A DNA stretch of 64,000 bases, from positions 1,801,501 to 1,865,500 of the forward strand of contig NZ_AP023027.1 in assembly GCF_014467075.1 (NCBI RefSeq), given 5' to 3'. Each line of letters opens with the position of its first letter. The stretch's first letter is position 1. Below are positions 1-8,580 of this stretch, one piece after another. The notes under the pieces are model-generated. The model did no database searches and had not been told where the DNA came from. It saw only the letters and a program-made list of their open reading frames with translations. The DNA comes from Anaerostipes caccae L1-92. GTDB taxonomy: Bacteria; Bacillota; Clostridia; Lachnospirales; Lachnospiraceae. Position numbers and translations under genes: made by a program.

Positions 1-1179
1 AATTGCATCAGCCATCGCGTCGATTTCCTCTGACTGGCTGTCATTCAGTGCAGATTTGATCGTGATGGTTGGTTCCAGGACCGTCATTTGTTTCATCCCT
101 GACACCATCTCATTCATCTGCCTGCCGGATGTGGCTGCCCACGTTCCGTTCTGCATGAACGCTACGGTACGTTTCTGAAGATTATGGGCTTTCAGATCAA
201 GCAGCACGGTCTCCATATTCGGAAAAATACCGCCGTTGTATGTCGGGGATGCAAATACCAGATGACTTGCCCGGAATGCTTCGGAAACAACCACAGACGG
301 ATGGGTTACAGACACATCGTACATGGCAATATTTTTAAGACCTTTATCAGCGAGGCGGGAAGCCAGTACATTGGCTGCATTTTCCGTGTTGCCGTATATA
401 GATGCATAAGCGATCATGACACCCTGGTCTTCCGGCTCATAAGTGCTCCATTTCTGATACTTTTCAACGAACCACTCAATATTTTTTCTCCATACCGGAC
501 CGTGGAGCGGACAGATCATCCCGATTTCCACATTGGAAGCCTTCTTTAACAGCGCCTGTACCTGAGCTCCGTATTTTCCTACGATATTCGTATAATATCT
601 TCTGGCGTCATCCAGCCATTTGTGTTCAAATTCAATCTCATCGGCAAACAGATTTCCGTTGATCGCTCCGAATGTTCCGAAAGCATCTGCTGAAAATAAT
701 ATTTTGTCCGTCGTATCATATGTGACCATAACTTCCGGCCAATGTACCATAGGTGCCATAAGGAATGTGAAAGTATGTTTTCCTGTACAAAGGGTATCGT
801 TTTCCTTCACGATGACAGCGTCCGTCTCGATCTTAAAGAACTGTTTGATAATGTCCGCTGTCTTGGCATTGCATACGATCTGAACATCCGGATATCGCAT
901 GATTACTTCTTTGAGCATGGCACAGTGATCAGGCTCCATGTGGTTAATAATCACATAATCCAGTGTGCGTTCTCCGAGCGCATGGACAAGATTTTCAAAA
1001 AACTGTTCACTGACAGCCTTGTCCACCGTATCGAAAAGCACTGTTTTTTCATCTAACAGCACATAAGAATTGTAAGAAACACCGTTTGGCACCGGAAAAA
1101 TGTTTTCAAACAGGGCGAGTCTCCTGTCGTTTCCTCCGATCCAATATAAATCGTCTGTAATATTTTTTGTGCAATACAT
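1..1179 (-). CDS. Flavodiiron protein (FprA-type), 3' end outside window
   Basis: The reading frame is open from the window edge to an ATG at 1179, preceded on the minus strand by AAGGGGATG. The first 393 residues show a metallo-beta-lactamase-like domain with the diiron ligand motif H80-x-E82-x-D84-H85, a later MVHWPEVM histidine, SADAFG and PLHGPVW, followed by a flavodoxin domain starting near ASIYGNTENAAN. This is the order of flavodiiron proteins, which reduce O2 and/or NO with electrons from rubredoxin or similar donors and protect anaerobes from oxygen. Whether a C-terminal rubredoxin domain follows cannot be seen because the gene runs off the left edge. The family call is firm; O2 versus NO preference is not decidable here. 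Confidence 0.93.
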   Translation of the reverse strand, partial: MYCTKNITDDLYWIGGNDRRLALFENIFPVPNGVSYNSYVLLDEKTVLFDTVDKAVSEQFFENLVHALGERTLDYVIINHMEPDHCAMLKEVIMRYPDVQIVCNAKTADIIKQFFKIETDAVIVKENDTLCTGKHTFTFLMAPMVHWPEVMVTYDTTDKILFSADAFGTFGAINGNLFADEIEFEHKWLDDARRYYTNIVGKYGAQVQALLKKASNVEIGMICPLHGPVWRKNIEWFVEKYQKWSTYEPEDQGVMIAYASIYGNTENAANVLASRLADKGLKNIAMYDVSVTHPSVVVSEAFRASHLVFASPTYNGGIFPNMETVLLDLKAHNLQKRTVAFMQNGTWAATSGRQMNEMVSGMKQMTVLEPTITIKSALNDSQSEEIDAMADAI

Positions 1180-1219
1180 GTTTTCATCCCCTTAGCTTAT
1201 TTGATTATTTTTTGTCAAT

Positions 1220-1247
1220 ATTATATCACTACTAGTATAATGTCCAA
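1220..1247 (-). promoter_or_regulatory. Putative sigma-A promoter of the flavodiiron gene
   Basis: On the minus strand TTGGAC (1247-1242) is followed after 16 bases by a perfect TATAAT (1225-1220), about 40 bases before the flavodiiron start codon. It fits a vegetative promoter. No operator could be assigned. Confidence 0.55.
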
Positions 1248-1339
1248 AAAACCATTTTACAAGTCAAAGATACCAACTGAAAAAGATTCTACATAATTCC
1301 CAGCATGATTCTATGATATAATTTCTTTGTTAGTAAAAA

Positions 1340-1368
1340 TTGACACACTATCATTCCTCTTTTATAAT
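1340..1368 (+). promoter_or_regulatory. Consensus sigma-A promoter for the 1429-2998 gene set
   Basis: TTGACA at 1340-1345 and TATAAT at 1363-1368 are separated by exactly 17 bases, a perfect match to the vegetative consensus. Transcription would start near 1375, about 50 bases before the 1429 gene. Confidence 0.8.
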
Positions 1369-1428
1369 GGAGACGGCACATAGAAGGAAAATAAAACAAA
1401 AATTTATATAAGAACAGGAGATAAGACA

Positions 1429-1830
1429 ATGCAGATCAGTAAAAAAAATATGATCGCACTGATCTTTGGGACAGTCGCTGTGATCATTTGCATGGTCATT
1501 GTTGTAATGTTTTCCGGAGGATTTAAAAAGGATAAGGAAGATTCATCGGCAACCGAGACATCCTCGGAAGAGACGACTTTAGAAGACACCGGGTCCTCAG
1601 AAGATCAGCAGACTCAGGAGCGGGGCACAGAAAACACCGGCTCCAATCATCAGAGTACGACCGCAGCCCACAAGAGTACGACGACGCGCAGACAGAAGAA
1701 GACTACGGCCGAACGGCAGAAAACGACGACAGCCACACAGCAGAAGACCGAGGCACCAAAACCTGCCACGACGGAGCAGCCGGCCACAACGGAACAGCAG
1801 CAGGAACAAACCGAAGATGACGGTCAGTAA
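1429..1830 (+). CDS. Small membrane-anchored protein with disordered Thr/Gln/Glu-rich tail
   Basis: The 133-residue product has a short basic N terminus, one hydrophobic segment (about residues 9-27), and then roughly 100 residues of low-complexity sequence rich in Thr, Ser, Gln, Glu and Lys. There is no cysteine suitable for a lipobox, so it is probably an N-terminally anchored extracellular or wall-spanning stalk rather than a lipoprotein. The start is set by AGGAG a few bases upstream. I do not recognise a family. The next gene begins 17 bases after its stop, so the two are probably co-transcribed from the strong promoter at 1340. Confidence 0.75.
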   Translation: MQISKKNMIALIFGTVAVIICMVIVVMFSGGFKKDKEDSSATETSSEETTLEDTGSSEDQQTQERGTENTGSNHQSTTAAHKSTTTRRQKKTTAERQKTTTATQQKTEAPKPATTEQPATTEQQQEQTEDDGQ

Positions 1831-1847
1831 GTAAGGAGTAATGAGAG

Positions 1848-2450
1848 ATGAACGGCAAAAAAAGACATACAGGGCTCTGGTTTCTTCCGGGTATCCTGCC
1901 CGCAGGGTTTTCTCTGTTTTCATACAGAAAGCTGCACGGAAAACAAAAGAGGGCTGCAGCGGATGTGTTCTTCTGTGAGGCGTTAAAAAAGCGGGACGGC
2001 ATTTTGGTCCCGGGAGCACTCGTTAAAAACGGTATCATAGGCGCACAGCTGAAAGACCGTCTGGACGGGGCGCTGAGGCTTTACCGGGCCAGCATCGGAA
2101 AGTTTATTCTGATCTCAGGGACGAGAAAAGAAGTAAAGTTCATGAAAATGTACCTGCTTTTCAGAGGAATTCCACAAGAAAATATATATGAAGACCGGGA
2201 AGGTCTCGATACATTCCGCACAATGAAAAATACATGTTCCGCATTTCCCGGAAAATCATTTTATGTGTGCACGCAGAAACTCTATGTTCCAAGGACGGAT
2301 TATCTGGCAGAAGCCGCAGGACTGAACGCCCATGCGGTGATCTCGGATTCGGTGATCTATCAAAGCAGACACAAAGACAGAATCCGTGAATATTTTGCCG
2401 CGTCCAAGGCACTGCTGGAGGGAGTGGTTTACCAGTGGATCAGGCATTAG
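1848..2450 (+). CDS. YdcF/SanA-like (DUF218) protein
   Basis: The 200-residue protein contains the DUF218 pattern: a strand ending in DGILVPGALVKNG, a run like AQLKDRLDGALRLY, then FILISGTRKEVKFMKMYLLFRGIP, and later SFYVCTQKLYVPRTDYLAEAAGL. Members such as SanA and YdcF are linked to envelope functions; their chemistry is poorly defined. The N terminus has a moderately hydrophobic stretch but no clear membrane segment. The start ATG lies behind AAGGAGTAATGAGAG. Its 3' end overlaps the next gene by 16 bases, indicating translational coupling. Confidence 0.8.
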   Translation: MNGKKRHTGLWFLPGILPAGFSLFSYRKLHGKQKRAAADVFFCEALKKRDGILVPGALVKNGIIGAQLKDRLDGALRLYRASIGKFILISGTRKEVKFMKMYLLFRGIPQENIYEDREGLDTFRTMKNTCSAFPGKSFYVCTQKLYVPRTDYLAEAAGLNAHAVISDSVIYQSRHKDRIREYFAASKALLEGVVYQWIRH

Positions 2451-2998
2451 ACTATGAAGTGATTTACAGCGGCAGAAAGACCCTTGCAGTCACGGTGACT
2501 GCAGACGGTCGGGTGGTCGTCAGGGCTCCCGAACGATTTCCGAAAAGTGAGATCCGCAGATTTATAGAAGATAAGCAGGATTGGATCAGACACCACATGA
2601 AGCTTTCAGCGGAGAGAAAAAGAAATCAGAAAAAAATTCGTATGACTGCTGAAGAACGGGAAAACTATAAAAAGGAAGCAAAGACTGTGATCACACGGCT
2701 CTGCCGGATATATGCAGAACAGATGGGTGTTTCCTGCGGGAAAATAACGATCCGTGAGCAGAAAACCCGCTGGGGCAGCGCGAGCAGCAGAGGAAACTTG
2801 AATTTTAACTGGAAGCTGATCCTGATGCCGCGGAAAGTTCTTGAATATGTAGTGGTGCATGAACTTGCCCACTTAAAAGTCATGAATCATTCCCCGGCAT
2901 TTTATGAGGCGGTCGCACAGTATATGCCGGATTATGAACAGCCGAAAACATGGCTGTCGAAACATGGTGCAGAATATAATATTCATTTGATTTCATAA
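2435..2998 (+). CDS. YgjP-like zinc metallopeptidase (SprT/M48-related)
   Basis: This 187-residue protein has the zinc-peptidase motif H142-E143-L-A-H146 followed by a third probable ligand H152 in NHSPAFYEAVAQYMPDY, which is the YgjP/DUF45 signature. The TRWGSASSRGNLNFNW stretch upstream of the motif is also typical. The family is predicted to hydrolyse proteins, and its members often sit near helicase or restriction genes; physiological substrates are not established. It overlaps the 1848 gene by 16 bases. Confidence 0.88.
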   Translation: MDQALDYEVIYSGRKTLAVTVTADGRVVVRAPERFPKSEIRRFIEDKQDWIRHHMKLSAERKRNQKKIRMTAEERENYKKEAKTVITRLCRIYAEQMGVSCGKITIREQKTRWGSASSRGNLNFNWKLILMPRKVLEYVVVHELAHLKVMNHSPAFYEAVAQYMPDYEQPKTWLSKHGAEYNIHLIS

Positions 2999-3011
2999 AG
3001 GAGGGACCGTG

Positions 3012-3845
3012 ATGAATGCGGTTTACGAAAAATTACAGAGATGCTATGAGAGCATGCAGGAAAAAACAGACTTTAAGCCGCTGATAGCCGTTGTGCTCGG
3101 ATCAGGACTAGGCGGTTTTGCAGAAGATATTCAGATTGAGACGATTGTAGAATATAGGGATCTGCCGGATTTTCCGGTGTCTACAGTGGAAGGCCATAAA
3201 GGAAGATTTATCTTTGGTTATGTAGAAAAGGTGCCTGTTGTGATCATGCAGGGAAGAGTTCATTACTATGAAGGTTATGATATGACAGATGTAGTTCTGC
3301 CGATCCGCCTGATGAAAATGATGGGCGCCAAAGCCTTGATCCTTACCAATGCGGCAGGAGGTGTCAACGACGAATTTGACGCCGGTGATCTCATGATGAT
3401 CACTGACCAGATTTCCACCTTTGTTCCTTCTCCGCTGATTGGACCGAATCTGGAAAAGCTTGGAGAACGTTTCTGTGACATGACAGGCATTTATAATGAC
3501 AGATTTCAGGATATTTTCCGCAGAATCGCCAGGACACTTGAAATTGATTTAAAGGAAGGTGTCTATGTACAGCTCAGCGGACCGAATTTTGAATCTCCCC
3601 AGGAGATCAAGATGTGCAGAATACTGGGAGCGGATGCGGTTGGCATGAGTACAGCCTGCGAAGCCGTAGCCGCAAAGCATATGGGGATGAAAACCTGCGG
3701 TATTTCCTGCATCACCAATCCGGGTGCAGGTATTACAATGAAGCCTTTAAGCCATGAAGAGGTTCAGGAGACTGCCGATAAAGTGGCTCCTGTGTTCAAG
3801 GCACTGCTCAAAGAAGGGATCATAAAGATAGCGGAGCTGCTTTGA
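3012..3845 (+). CDS. punA: Purine nucleoside phosphorylase
   Basis: The protein cleaves purine nucleosides with phosphate to base and ribose-1-phosphate in purine salvage. Family features seen are VVLGSGLGGFAE near the N terminus (phosphate loop), VEGHKGRFIFG, MQGRVHYYEGY, LTNAAGGVN, the substrate region LSGPNFESPQEI and VGMSTACEAVAAKHMG. About 277 residues is the normal length of the trimeric PNP class. GTG at 3009 and ATG at 3012 are both in frame; ATG has the better 7-base spacing from AAAGGAGG. The next gene, a probable SAH/MTA deaminase, fits the same purine and methyl-cycle salvage theme. Confidence 0.95.
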   Translation: MNAVYEKLQRCYESMQEKTDFKPLIAVVLGSGLGGFAEDIQIETIVEYRDLPDFPVSTVEGHKGRFIFGYVEKVPVVIMQGRVHYYEGYDMTDVVLPIRLMKMMGAKALILTNAAGGVNDEFDAGDLMMITDQISTFVPSPLIGPNLEKLGERFCDMTGIYNDRFQDIFRRIARTLEIDLKEGVYVQLSGPNFESPQEIKMCRILGADAVGMSTACEAVAAKHMGMKTCGISCITNPGAGITMKPLSHEEVQETADKVAPVFKALLKEGIIKIAELL

Positions 3846-3883
3846 GAAAAGCAGTTCCGGCGGTATATTTAAGGGAGAGTCCC

Positions 3884-5167
3884 ATGATAAGGATCTACAA
3901 TGCTAAAATTCTTACAATGGAAAACGGCATGCAGCCGTTTGACGGAGAAATTCAAACTGACGGGTCCCGTATTTCATATATCGGTGAAAAACCACCCGCA
4001 GATTCCGGAGATGCCCGGCCGTTTGAAAGAGAGATTGACGCCCGGGGCGGTCTTTTAATGCCGGGCTTTAAAAATGCCCACACTCATTCCGCCATGACCT
4101 TTTTAAGATCCCATGCAGATGACCTGCCGCTGCTCGAATGGCTCAACCGGCAGGTTTTTCCGTGGGAGGCAAAACTCACTCCCGATGATATCTATCATCT
4201 CTCTAAACTGGCTGTCATGGAATATCTGACGAGCGGGATGACAGCTAATTTCGATATGTATTTAACACCCGATACGATTGCTCAGGCCTCCGAAGACTGC
4301 GGATTCAGGACAGTGCTCTGCGGTGCCCTGAACGATTTTTCACAGTCTGCCCAACAGCTGGACGAATGGTATCAAAAATATAACAAAGAAGACAGTCTGA
4401 TCAGCTTTCGGCTTGGATTTCATGCGGAGTATACTACATCCGAAGAGAAGCTTCGCGCTGTAAAAGAGCTGTCGGATCAGTATCATGCCCCGGTTTATAC
4501 TCACAGTTCAGAGGGCCTCCCGGAAGTCATCTCCTGCAGAGAGCGCACCGGGCTGACGCCGACGGCTTACATGGATCGTCTGGGCCTGTTTGAAAATGGA
4601 GGCGGGTGTTTTCACTGTATCCATATGGAACCGGAAGATCTCCGGATTTTGAAAAGACGCCGGGTGTCTGTGATCACCAATCCGGCATCTAATCTGAAGC
4701 TGGCAAGCGGTATTGCACCAATAAAGCAGATGCTGGATATGGGAATCAGCCTGGCCATCGGGACAGACGGTCCCGCAAGCAACAACTGCCTGGATATGTT
4801 CCGGGAAATGTTTTTGGTCACAGGGCTCTCCAAATACCGGGAAAACGACGCCTCGGCCACAGATGCGGACACTGTGCTCAAAATGGCAACTTTAGGCGGC
4901 GCAGCGGCAATGGGGCTTTCTGACTGTGATATTCTCGCAGAAGGGAAGCAGGCGGACTTAATACTGATCGATCTGAACCAGCCCAATATGCGGCCGGTCC
5001 ACAATCTGACAAAAAACTTAGTTTACAGCGGCAGCAAGCAGAATGTCCGGCTCACCATGGTTGCTGGAAAGATCCTCTATGAGGACGGAGAATTCTCCAT
5101 CGGAGAAGAACCAGATTTCGTTTACAGGAAAGCGGAAGAGATTACAGGAAGAATTTTTGGAAATTGA
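3884..5167 (+). CDS. Amidohydrolase, 5'-methylthioadenosine/S-adenosylhomocysteine deaminase type
   Basis: The 427-residue product has the amidohydrolase metal motif H66-T-H68 in [17 protein letters not shown], then [16 protein letters not shown], which is characteristic of MtaD/SAH deaminases. Further conserved runs are [25 protein letters not shown] and [11 protein letters not shown] with the metal-binding Asp. These enzymes deaminate methylthioadenosine or SAH to inosyl compounds in the cytosol. ATG at 3884 follows AAGGGAG; an in-frame TTG at 3842 would overlap punA by 4 bases but lacks a good ribosome site. Exact substrate is inferred from family resemblance and the punA neighbour. Confidence 0.87.
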   Translation: MIRIYNAKILTMENGMQPFDGEIQTDGSRISYIGEKPPADSGDARPFEREIDARGGLLMPGFKNAHTHSAMTFLRSHADDLPLLEWLNRQVFPWEAKLTPDDIYHLSKLAVMEYLTSGMTANFDMYLTPDTIAQASEDCGFRTVLCGALNDFSQSAQQLDEWYQKYNKEDSLISFRLGFHAEYTTSEEKLRAVKELSDQYHAPVYTHSSEGLPEVISCRERTGLTPTAYMDRLGLFENGGGCFHCIHMEPEDLRILKRRRVSVITNPASNLKLASGIAPIKQMLDMGISLAIGTDGPASNNCLDMFREMFLVTGLSKYRENDASATDADTVLKMATLGGAAAMGLSDCDILAEGKQADLILIDLNQPNMRPVHNLTKNLVYSGSKQNVRLTMVAGKILYEDGEFSIGEEPDFVYRKAEEITGRIFGN

Positions 5168-5183
5168 CAGAAAGAGAGAGCAT

Positions 5184-5630
5184 ATGAAATTTGTAATTCA
5201 AAGAGTCAGCCATGCCAAAGTGGATGCGGACCACAAAACGGTCGGAAGCATTGACCGAGGCTTTCTCGTGCTGATTGGTGTCGGTCAGAACGACACGAGA
5301 GAGACAGCGGATAAACTGATCAAAAAAATGGTGGGGTTAAGAATTTTTGATGATGAAAACGGAAAGACGAATCTTGCACTGAAGGATGTGGACGGAAGCC
5401 TTTTGCTCGTCTCCCAGTTTACCCTCTATGCAGACTGCAGAAAGGGCAACCGGCCTTCTTTCATCAATGCAGGAAAACCGGATCTTGCAGAAGAATTGTA
5501 TGAATATATCATATCGGAGTGCAGAAAAAAAGTTCCTAAAGTCGAGACCGGGATCTTCGGTGCGGAGATGGAAGTGACACTCGCAAACGACGGACCGTTT
5601 ACGATTATACTGGACAGTGAGGACAGCTGA
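5184..5630 (+). CDS. dtd: D-aminoacyl-tRNA deacylase
   Basis: DTD removes D-amino acids, and glycine mischarged on tRNA-Ala, from tRNA. The 148-residue frame from MKFVIQRV has both signatures: [17 protein letters not shown] (the SQFTL motif) and NDGPFTI (the Gly-Pro motif that positions the D-substrate). Length matches the family. The open frame extends upstream to 5043, but that extension overlaps the amidohydrolase and the family starts at the ATG at 5184. It lies 16 bases behind the amidohydrolase. Confidence 0.94.
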   Translation: MKFVIQRVSHAKVDADHKTVGSIDRGFLVLIGVGQNDTRETADKLIKKMVGLRIFDDENGKTNLALKDVDGSLLLVSQFTLYADCRKGNRPSFINAGKPDLAEELYEYIISECRKKVPKVETGIFGAEMEVTLANDGPFTIILDSEDS

Positions 5631-5637
5631 TTTTCAG

Positions 5638-5666
5638 TTGTCCTTTGGTATGGTTTATGCTATAAT
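5638..5666 (+). promoter_or_regulatory. Extended -10 promoter for pyrH-frr
   Basis: TTGTCC (5638-5643), a 17-base gap and TATAAT (5661-5666) preceded by TGC form an extended -10 sigma-A promoter about 40 bases before pyrH. Confidence 0.65.
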
Positions 5667-5709
5667 TCATCAGAGAGAAACAGAAAAATACGATAGATGA
5701 GGTATGTTC

Positions 5710-6426
5710 ATGAAAGATATAAAGGATATGAAACGGATTCTTTTAAAGCTGAGCGGCGAAGCTCTCGCGGGAGATAAAAAGACCGGTTTTGACGAAGCTA
5801 CCTGTATGGATGTGGCAAGACAGGTCAAGGTTTTAGCCGACCGGGGCCTCCAGATTTCCATTGTCATCGGAGGCGGTAATTTCTGGAGAGGACGCACAAG
5901 CGAGAATATGGAACGGACAAAAGCAGACCAGATCGGCATGCTGGCTACGGTGATGAACTGTATTTATGTTGCGGACGCTTTCCGCACCGCAGGGCTTGAG
6001 ACCGAAGTATTCACCCCATTTGTGTGCGGTTCGTTTACAGAACTGTTTTCCAAAGACAAGGCGGTAAAAGCCATGGAAGACGGAAAGATCGCTTTCTTTG
6101 CCGGCGGAACCGGGCATCCGTATTTTTCTACCGATACGGCAACGGCTCTGCGCGCCGTGGAGATCGAGGCAGATGCGATACTGCTCGCAAAGTCTATTGA
6201 CGGTGTATACGACAGCGATCCCGCGGTCAACCCCGATGCAAAAAAATACGATACGATCAGTTTAGATGAAGTATTGGATCAAAAGCTTGCAGTCGTGGAT
6301 CTGACAGCTACGATCATGTGTCTGGAAAACAAGATGCCCCTTGCAGTGTTCGGGCTCAATGAGCCGGACAGCATAGCTGATTTATTAAAAGGAAAATTCA
6401 ATGGTACATATGTTACCGTAAAATAG
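5710..6426 (+). CDS. pyrH: UMP kinase
   Basis: UMP kinase phosphorylates UMP to UDP and belongs to the amino-acid-kinase fold. Visible family features are LLKLSGEAL, IVIGGGNFWRGR, DQIGMLATVMNC, FFAGGTGHPYFSTDTATALRA and GVYDSDP. Three in-frame ATGs (5704, 5710, 5728) occur; 5710 has the best spacing (7 bases) from GAGG. It is followed after 11 bases by frr, the usual pairing. Confidence 0.96.
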   Translation: MKDIKDMKRILLKLSGEALAGDKKTGFDEATCMDVARQVKVLADRGLQISIVIGGGNFWRGRTSENMERTKADQIGMLATVMNCIYVADAFRTAGLETEVFTPFVCGSFTELFSKDKAVKAMEDGKIAFFAGGTGHPYFSTDTATALRAVEIEADAILLAKSIDGVYDSDPAVNPDAKKYDTISLDEVLDQKLAVVDLTATIMCLENKMPLAVFGLNEPDSIADLLKGKFNGTYVTVK

Positions 6427-6437
6427 GAGGAAGAAAA

Positions 6438-6983
6438 ATGTTAAAAAAATTTGAAGATAAGATGCAGAAGTCTTATGAGAACATGACATCAGAATTTATG
6501 GCGATACGTGCAGGACGGGCCAATCCCCATGTTCTGGACAAAGTTACCGTAGACTATTACGGAGTACCGACTCCGATCCAGCAGGTGGGCAATGTCTCTG
6601 TTCCCGAAGCACGCACGATCCTGATCCAGCCATGGGAGCCGAATCTGCTCGGAGAGATCGAGAAAGCGATCATGATGTCTGACATCGGAATCACTCCTAA
6701 CAATGACGGGTCTGCGATCCGCTTGAATTTCCCGGAACTCACGGAAGAACGCAGAAAAGATCTGGCAAAGGATATCAAAAAAAGAGGGGAGACAACAAAA
6801 GTTGCAGTCCGGAATATCCGCAGAGATGCTAATGACGAATTGAAAAAAATGAACAAAGCCAATGAACTGAACGATGACCAGCTAAAAGACCAGGAATCTG
6901 AAGTTCAGAAGCTTACAGATGTATATATTAAAAAAATTGATGATGCGGTGGAAGCAAAGTCAAAAGAGATCATGACGGTATAA
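6438..6983 (+). CDS. frr: Ribosome recycling factor
   Basis: The protein splits post-termination ribosomes with EF-G. The 181-residue sequence is full length with the long-helix hairpin pattern and the conserved N-terminal RAGRANPHVLD, VPEARTILIQPWE, and PELTEERRKDLAK stretches. The start follows AGGAGGAAGAAAA. A rho-independent terminator lies just downstream, closing the pyrH-frr unit. Confidence 0.97.
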   Translation: MLKKFEDKMQKSYENMTSEFMAIRAGRANPHVLDKVTVDYYGVPTPIQQVGNVSVPEARTILIQPWEPNLLGEIEKAIMMSDIGITPNNDGSAIRLNFPELTEERRKDLAKDIKKRGETTKVAVRNIRRDANDELKKMNKANELNDDQLKDQESEVQKLTDVYIKKIDDAVEAKSKEIMTV

Positions 6984-6999
6984 CAATAAAGAAAAGCAG

Positions 7000-7029
7000 C
7001 AGGGCTGGTTTGAGTCAGCCCTGTTTTTT
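7000..7029 (+). terminator. Intrinsic terminator after frr
   Basis: CAGGGCTG (7000-7007) pairs perfectly with CAGCCCTG (7016-7023) around an 8-base loop and is followed by six T. Confidence 0.85.
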
Positions 7030-7052
7030 CGATGATTTGACGGAGGTGTTCT

Positions 7053-7760
7053 ATGGAGTCAATGAGAGTGCCGGAGCATGTTGCGATCATTCTGGACGGC
7101 AACGGCAGATGGGCGAAAAAAAGATTCCTTCCCAGGAATATGGGGCATGCACAGGGCAGCAAGACGGTGGAGAGAATCATTGAGGATGCATTTGACATGG
7201 GCATCAAATACCTGACGGTATACGCATTTTCAACCGAAAACTGGAGACGTCCGAAGGATGAAGTGGATGCTTTGATGAAGCTTTTAAGGGATTACTTAAA
7301 AACATGCATCAAACGGGCAAATAAAAATAATATGCGGGTCCGCGTCATCGGAGACGTGACCGGCCTTTCAGAGGATCTCAGGGAAAAGATCGAACAGCTT
7401 GAAGAAGCATCCAAGGGCAACACAGGAATTAATTTTACGATTGCCCTGAATTACGGAAGCCGCGATGAAATGATCCGCGCCATGAAAAAAATGGCCGGTG
7501 ATCTGCTGGCCGGTACCCTGAAAAAAGAGGATATTACAGAGGATGTATTTGCGGAATATCTGGATACAAAGGGTATTCCAGAACCTGATCTGATGATCCG
7601 CACAAGCGGAGAGCAGCGTCTGTCAAATTTTATGCTCTGGCAGCTGGCCTACACAGAATTTTATTTTACCGATGTGCTCTGGCCGGATTTCAATAAAAAA
7701 GAATTGAAAAAAGCTGTGGAGTACTATAACGGAAGAGAACGGAGATTTGGAGGAATATAG
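7053..7760 (+). CDS. uppS: Isoprenyl (undecaprenyl diphosphate) synthase
   Basis: The enzyme adds isopentenyl units in cis to make the C55 lipid carrier for wall synthesis. The catalytic loop D15-GNGRW is present, followed by GHAQGSKTVE, FSTENWRRP, and the C-terminal IPEPDLMIRTSGEQRLSNF and DVLWPDF motifs. A length of 235 residues is normal. GGAGGTG precedes the ATG. It leads a cluster for isoprenoid and phospholipid synthesis; cdsA follows directly. Confidence 0.95.
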   Translation: MESMRVPEHVAIILDGNGRWAKKRFLPRNMGHAQGSKTVERIIEDAFDMGIKYLTVYAFSTENWRRPKDEVDALMKLLRDYLKTCIKRANKNNMRVRVIGDVTGLSEDLREKIEQLEEASKGNTGINFTIALNYGSRDEMIRAMKKMAGDLLAGTLKKEDITEDVFAEYLDTKGIPEPDLMIRTSGEQRLSNFMLWQLAYTEFYFTDVLWPDFNKKELKKAVEYYNGRERRFGGI

Positions 7761-7764
7761 ACTT

Positions 7765-8580
7765 ATGTTTAAACAGAGACTTATCAGCGGGATTGCTTTA
7801 GTGGCAGTTACCGTCCTTGGCCTTTACCTGGGAGGGATCGTGACTTTACTCTTAACGGCGATCGTTGCCCTGATCGGATACAATGAAATACTGAAGATAT
7901 TCAATATAGAGAAATCATCTCTGGCGGTCCTTGGATACACAGGAACGATTCTTTACTATGCCGCCTTGTTTTTTGACCTGGGCCAGTGGTCCACATCGAT
8001 CATCATTTTGTTTATGATCTTCCTGCTCGGCTGTTATGTGGTCCGATTTCCCAAATATCACATGAACCAGGTCATGGCTTGTTTTTTTGGATTTGTCTAT
8101 GTGAGCGTCATGATTTCCTATATTTATCAGCTGAGGATCGCTCAGAACGGAGGCGAATTTATTGTACTCCTGTTCCTGGCCGCGTGGGGCAATGATACAC
8201 TGGCCTACTGTACGGGCATGCTGATCGGAAAGCACAAAATGACCCCGAAGCTGAGTCCGAAAAAGAGCATAGAAGGACTGATCGGCGGAATCCTTGGGGC
8301 GGTGATCTTAGGAGCAGCATATGGGATCTATTTAAAGACAAGAATCCGGTTTAATTTTAATCCGATGATGATGTTCGGGATCATCTGTGGAATCGGTGCG
8401 GCTATATCCGTGATCGGTGACCTGGCTGCCTCTGCCATCAAGAGAGATTCCAAGATCAAAGATTTCGGGACTCTGATTCCAGGACACGGCGGTATTTTAG
8501 ACCGGTTTGACAGTATCATACTGATTGCTCCGGTTATTTATTATCTCACAATGATGATCTCAGGAGGCACAATGCAGTGA
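7765..8580 (+). CDS. cdsA: Phosphatidate cytidylyltransferase
   Basis: This integral membrane enzyme makes CDP-diacylglycerol from phosphatidate and CTP. The 271-residue sequence has about eight hydrophobic segments and ends with the CdsA signature SAIKRDSKIKDFGTLIPGHG followed by GILDRFDS. ATG at 7765 is used rather than the in-frame TTG at 7747, which is part of the ribosome site itself. The stop overlaps the dxr start by 4 bases. Confidence 0.94.
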   Translation: MFKQRLISGIALVAVTVLGLYLGGIVTLLLTAIVALIGYNEILKIFNIEKSSLAVLGYTGTILYYAALFFDLGQWSTSIIILFMIFLLGCYVVRFPKYHMNQVMACFFGFVYVSVMISYIYQLRIAQNGGEFIVLLFLAAWGNDTLAYCTGMLIGKHKMTPKLSPKKSIEGLIGGILGAVILGAAYGIYLKTRIRFNFNPMMMFGIICGIGAAISVIGDLAASAIKRDSKIKDFGTLIPGHGGILDRFDSIILIAPVIYYLTMMISGGTMQ